Notes under the pieces: generated by a model | What the model was told of the DNA's origin: nothing | Databases searched by the model: none | The model's input: the letters and a program-made list of their open reading frames with translations, nothing else | Translations under genes and position numbers: made by a program | Shown: piece after piece, positions 5,370 through 6,781 of the stretch | Layout of the letters: each line of letters starts with the position of its first letter | How positions within the stretch are numbered: the stretch's first letter is position 1 | Source of the DNA: TWA4 sp045121095 | Lineage (GTDB): Bacteria > Bacillota > Clostridia > Lachnospirales > Lachnospiraceae | Reading direction: 5' to 3' | Length of the DNA stretch: 6,781 bases | Assembly: GCA_045121095.1 (NCBI GenBank) | Contig: JBGVFN010000221.1 | Coordinates: forward strand, 1-6,781

Positions 5370-6781
5370 ATGACATACAATCAGGAAAAATGGTGGAAAA
5401 ATGCAGTAGTTTATCAGATTTATCCCCGCAGTTTTCAAGATAGCAATGGAGATGGAATCGGAGATTTAAATGGTATTATACAGAGACTGGACTATCTGGC
5501 AGATCTGGGGATTAATGCCATCTGGCTTTCTCCCGTTTGTAAATCTCCCCAGGATGATAATGGTTATGATATTTCTGATTATCAGGATATTGATCCCATG
5601 TTTGGCAATCTGGATGACATGGAGCATTTGATTCAGGAAGCCAAAAAACGCAATATTCGTATTATCATGGATCTGGTGCTGAATCATTCATCTGATGAAC
5701 ACCGCTGGTTCCTGGAAGCAAAAAAAGGCAAGGACAATCTTTATCATGATTATTACATCTGGAAAGATGGAGAAGAAGGTGTACTGCCCAATGATATGCG
5801 CGCAAGCTTTGGCGGTGCTGCGTGGGAATGGGTACCTGAGCTGGGACAGTACTATTTTCATCAGTTTTCTGTAAAACAGCCGGATTTAAACTGGGAAAAT
5901 CCTAAAGTACGCCGGGAAATCTATGATATGATCAACTGGTGGATGGATAAAGGGGCTGGCGGTTTCCGTCTGGATGTAATCGATCAGATTGCCAAAGAAC
6001 CCGATTTGAAAATTACCAACAATGGCCCTCACCTTCATGAATTTCTGCAGGAACTGAGCAGAGAAACCTTCCAGAAAGGTGATCTGATCACCGTAGGGGA
6101 AGCATGGGGTGCAACACCGGAACTGGCAAAGGTTTACAGCCATCCCGATGGACGGGAATTTTCCATGGTTTTCCAGTTTGAACACATCTGTCTGGATCAG
6201 CAGGAAGGCAAAGAAAAATGGGATCTGGCTCCGCTGCCGTTTTTGAAGCTGAAAGAGATTTTAAACCGCTGGCAGACCGAATTATATCAGTGTGGATGGA
6301 ATAGTCTGTTCTGGAATAATCATGATCTGCCCCGTATTGTATCAAGATGGGGCAATGATCAGGAATATCGCGTAGAATCCGCCAAAATGCTGGCAATTTT
6401 GTTGCACGGTATGCAGGGAACTCCCTATATTTACCAGGGTGAAGAACTGGGTATGACCAATGTTAGATATAATATGGAAGAATATCGCGATATTGAGACT
6501 GTGAACCTGTATAAAGAACGCAAAGAACAGGGATATACAGAAGAAGAAATCATGAGATCCATCTATGCAAAGAGCCGTGATAATGCGCGAACCCCCATGC
6601 AGTGGGATGACTCTGCCAATGCAGGCTTCACAGATGGAGAGCCCTGGATGAAGGTAAATCCCAATTATGTGGAAATCAATGCCAAAAATCAGGTAAATGA
6701 CCCCGATTCCATCTTTTCCTGTTATAAAAAGCTGGTTCATTTAAGAAAAGAATACGGGGTATTTGCAGATGGTCGTTTTGA
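5370..6781 (+). CDS. GH13 alpha-glucosidase, glucan 1,6-alpha-glucosidase/oligo-1,6-glucosidase type (3' end beyond window)
   Basis: The enzyme should release glucose from the non-reducing end of isomalto-oligosaccharides. It has no signal peptide, so it probably acts in the cytoplasm on imported sugars. The 470 residues present cover the (beta/alpha)8 barrel; about 80 C-terminal residues of a usual 540-560 are cut off by the window. Visible are the calcium-binding loop DSNGDGIGD (24-32), region I DLVLNH (101-106), region II GFRLDVID (198-205) with nucleophile Asp202, region III TVGEAWG (241-247) with acid/base Glu244, and region IV NNHD (316-319) with Asp319. Val203 after the nucleophile is the residue that family studies link to alpha-1,6 rather than alpha-1,4 preference. 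The segment after region III (GATPELAK, then SMVFQFEHI) recalls streptococcal DexB more than Bacillus MalL. AAGGAG at 5355-5360 supports the start. No transporter or regulator gene is visible in the window. Confidence 0.92.
   Translation, partial: MTYNQEKWWKNAVVYQIYPRSFQDSNGDGIGDLNGIIQRLDYLADLGINAIWLSPVCKSPQDDNGYDISDYQDIDPMFGNLDDMEHLIQEAKKRNIRIIMDLVLNHSSDEHRWFLEAKKGKDNLYHDYYIWKDGEEGVLPNDMRASFGGAAWEWVPELGQYYFHQFSVKQPDLNWENPKVRREIYDMINWWMDKGAGGFRLDVIDQIAKEPDLKITNNGPHLHEFLQELSRETFQKGDLITVGEAWGATPELAKVYSHPDGREFSMVFQFEHICLDQQEGKEKWDLAPLPFLKLKEILNRWQTELYQCGWNSLFWNNHDLPRIVSRWGNDQEYRVESAKMLAILLHGMQGTPYIYQGEELGMTNVRYNMEEYRDIETVNLYKERKEQGYTEEEIMRSIYAKSRDNARTPMQWDDSANAGFTDGEPWMKVNPNYVEINAKNQVNDPDSIFSCYKKLVHLRKEYGVFADGRF

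Noticed and set aside
1..6781. CRISPR arrays, insertion sequences, tRNA or rRNA genes, phage or defence genes
   Set aside because: No regularly spaced repeats, transposase motifs, cloverleaf-like segments or defence domains were seen on either strand.

Overview
The window reads as ordinary chromosomal DNA of a moderate-GC, Gram-positive anaerobe. The best guess is a Lachnospiraceae-like member of the Clostridia. This is an inference from strong AGGAGG-type ribosome binding sites, short sigma-A-like promoters, a Bacillus-type iron-sulfur PurF, and clostridial-looking versions of PurB and PurA. No search could be run to confirm the taxon.

Layout, all genes on the + strand. Positions 1-329 hold no intact gene. 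There is a possible decayed tail of a sensor histidine kinase (about 2-159), a good promoter (132-160), and a leader of about 160 nt with a nested inverted repeat just before purF. Next come purF (330-1781), purB (1874-3307) and an uncharacterised 77-residue two-helix membrane protein (3300-3533) that overlaps the end of purB. This unit ends in a strong intrinsic terminator (3559-3602). A 363-base gap follows, holding a candidate promoter, a 24-codon ORF with a perfect Shine-Dalgarno, and two leader hairpins. Then comes purA (3967-5241), closed by its own terminator (5277-5308). The last gene (5370 to beyond the right edge) is a GH13 alpha-glucosidase of the DexB/oligo-1,6-glucosidase type, truncated only by the window.

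Functionally, PurF makes the first committed step of purine synthesis from PRPP. PurA and PurB together convert IMP to AMP, and PurB also acts earlier at the SAICAR step. The three enzymes therefore cover entry to the pathway and the adenylate branch. The small membrane protein is translationally coupled to purB and has no obvious role. The glucosidase looks like a separate carbohydrate-use transcription unit.

I did not find a convincing new multi-gene system. The most interesting points are the unknown small membrane protein coupled to purB, a PurA with unusual residues in normally conserved substrate loops, a PurB resembling the animal enzyme, and leader structures before purF and purA that match no riboswitch class I can recognise.
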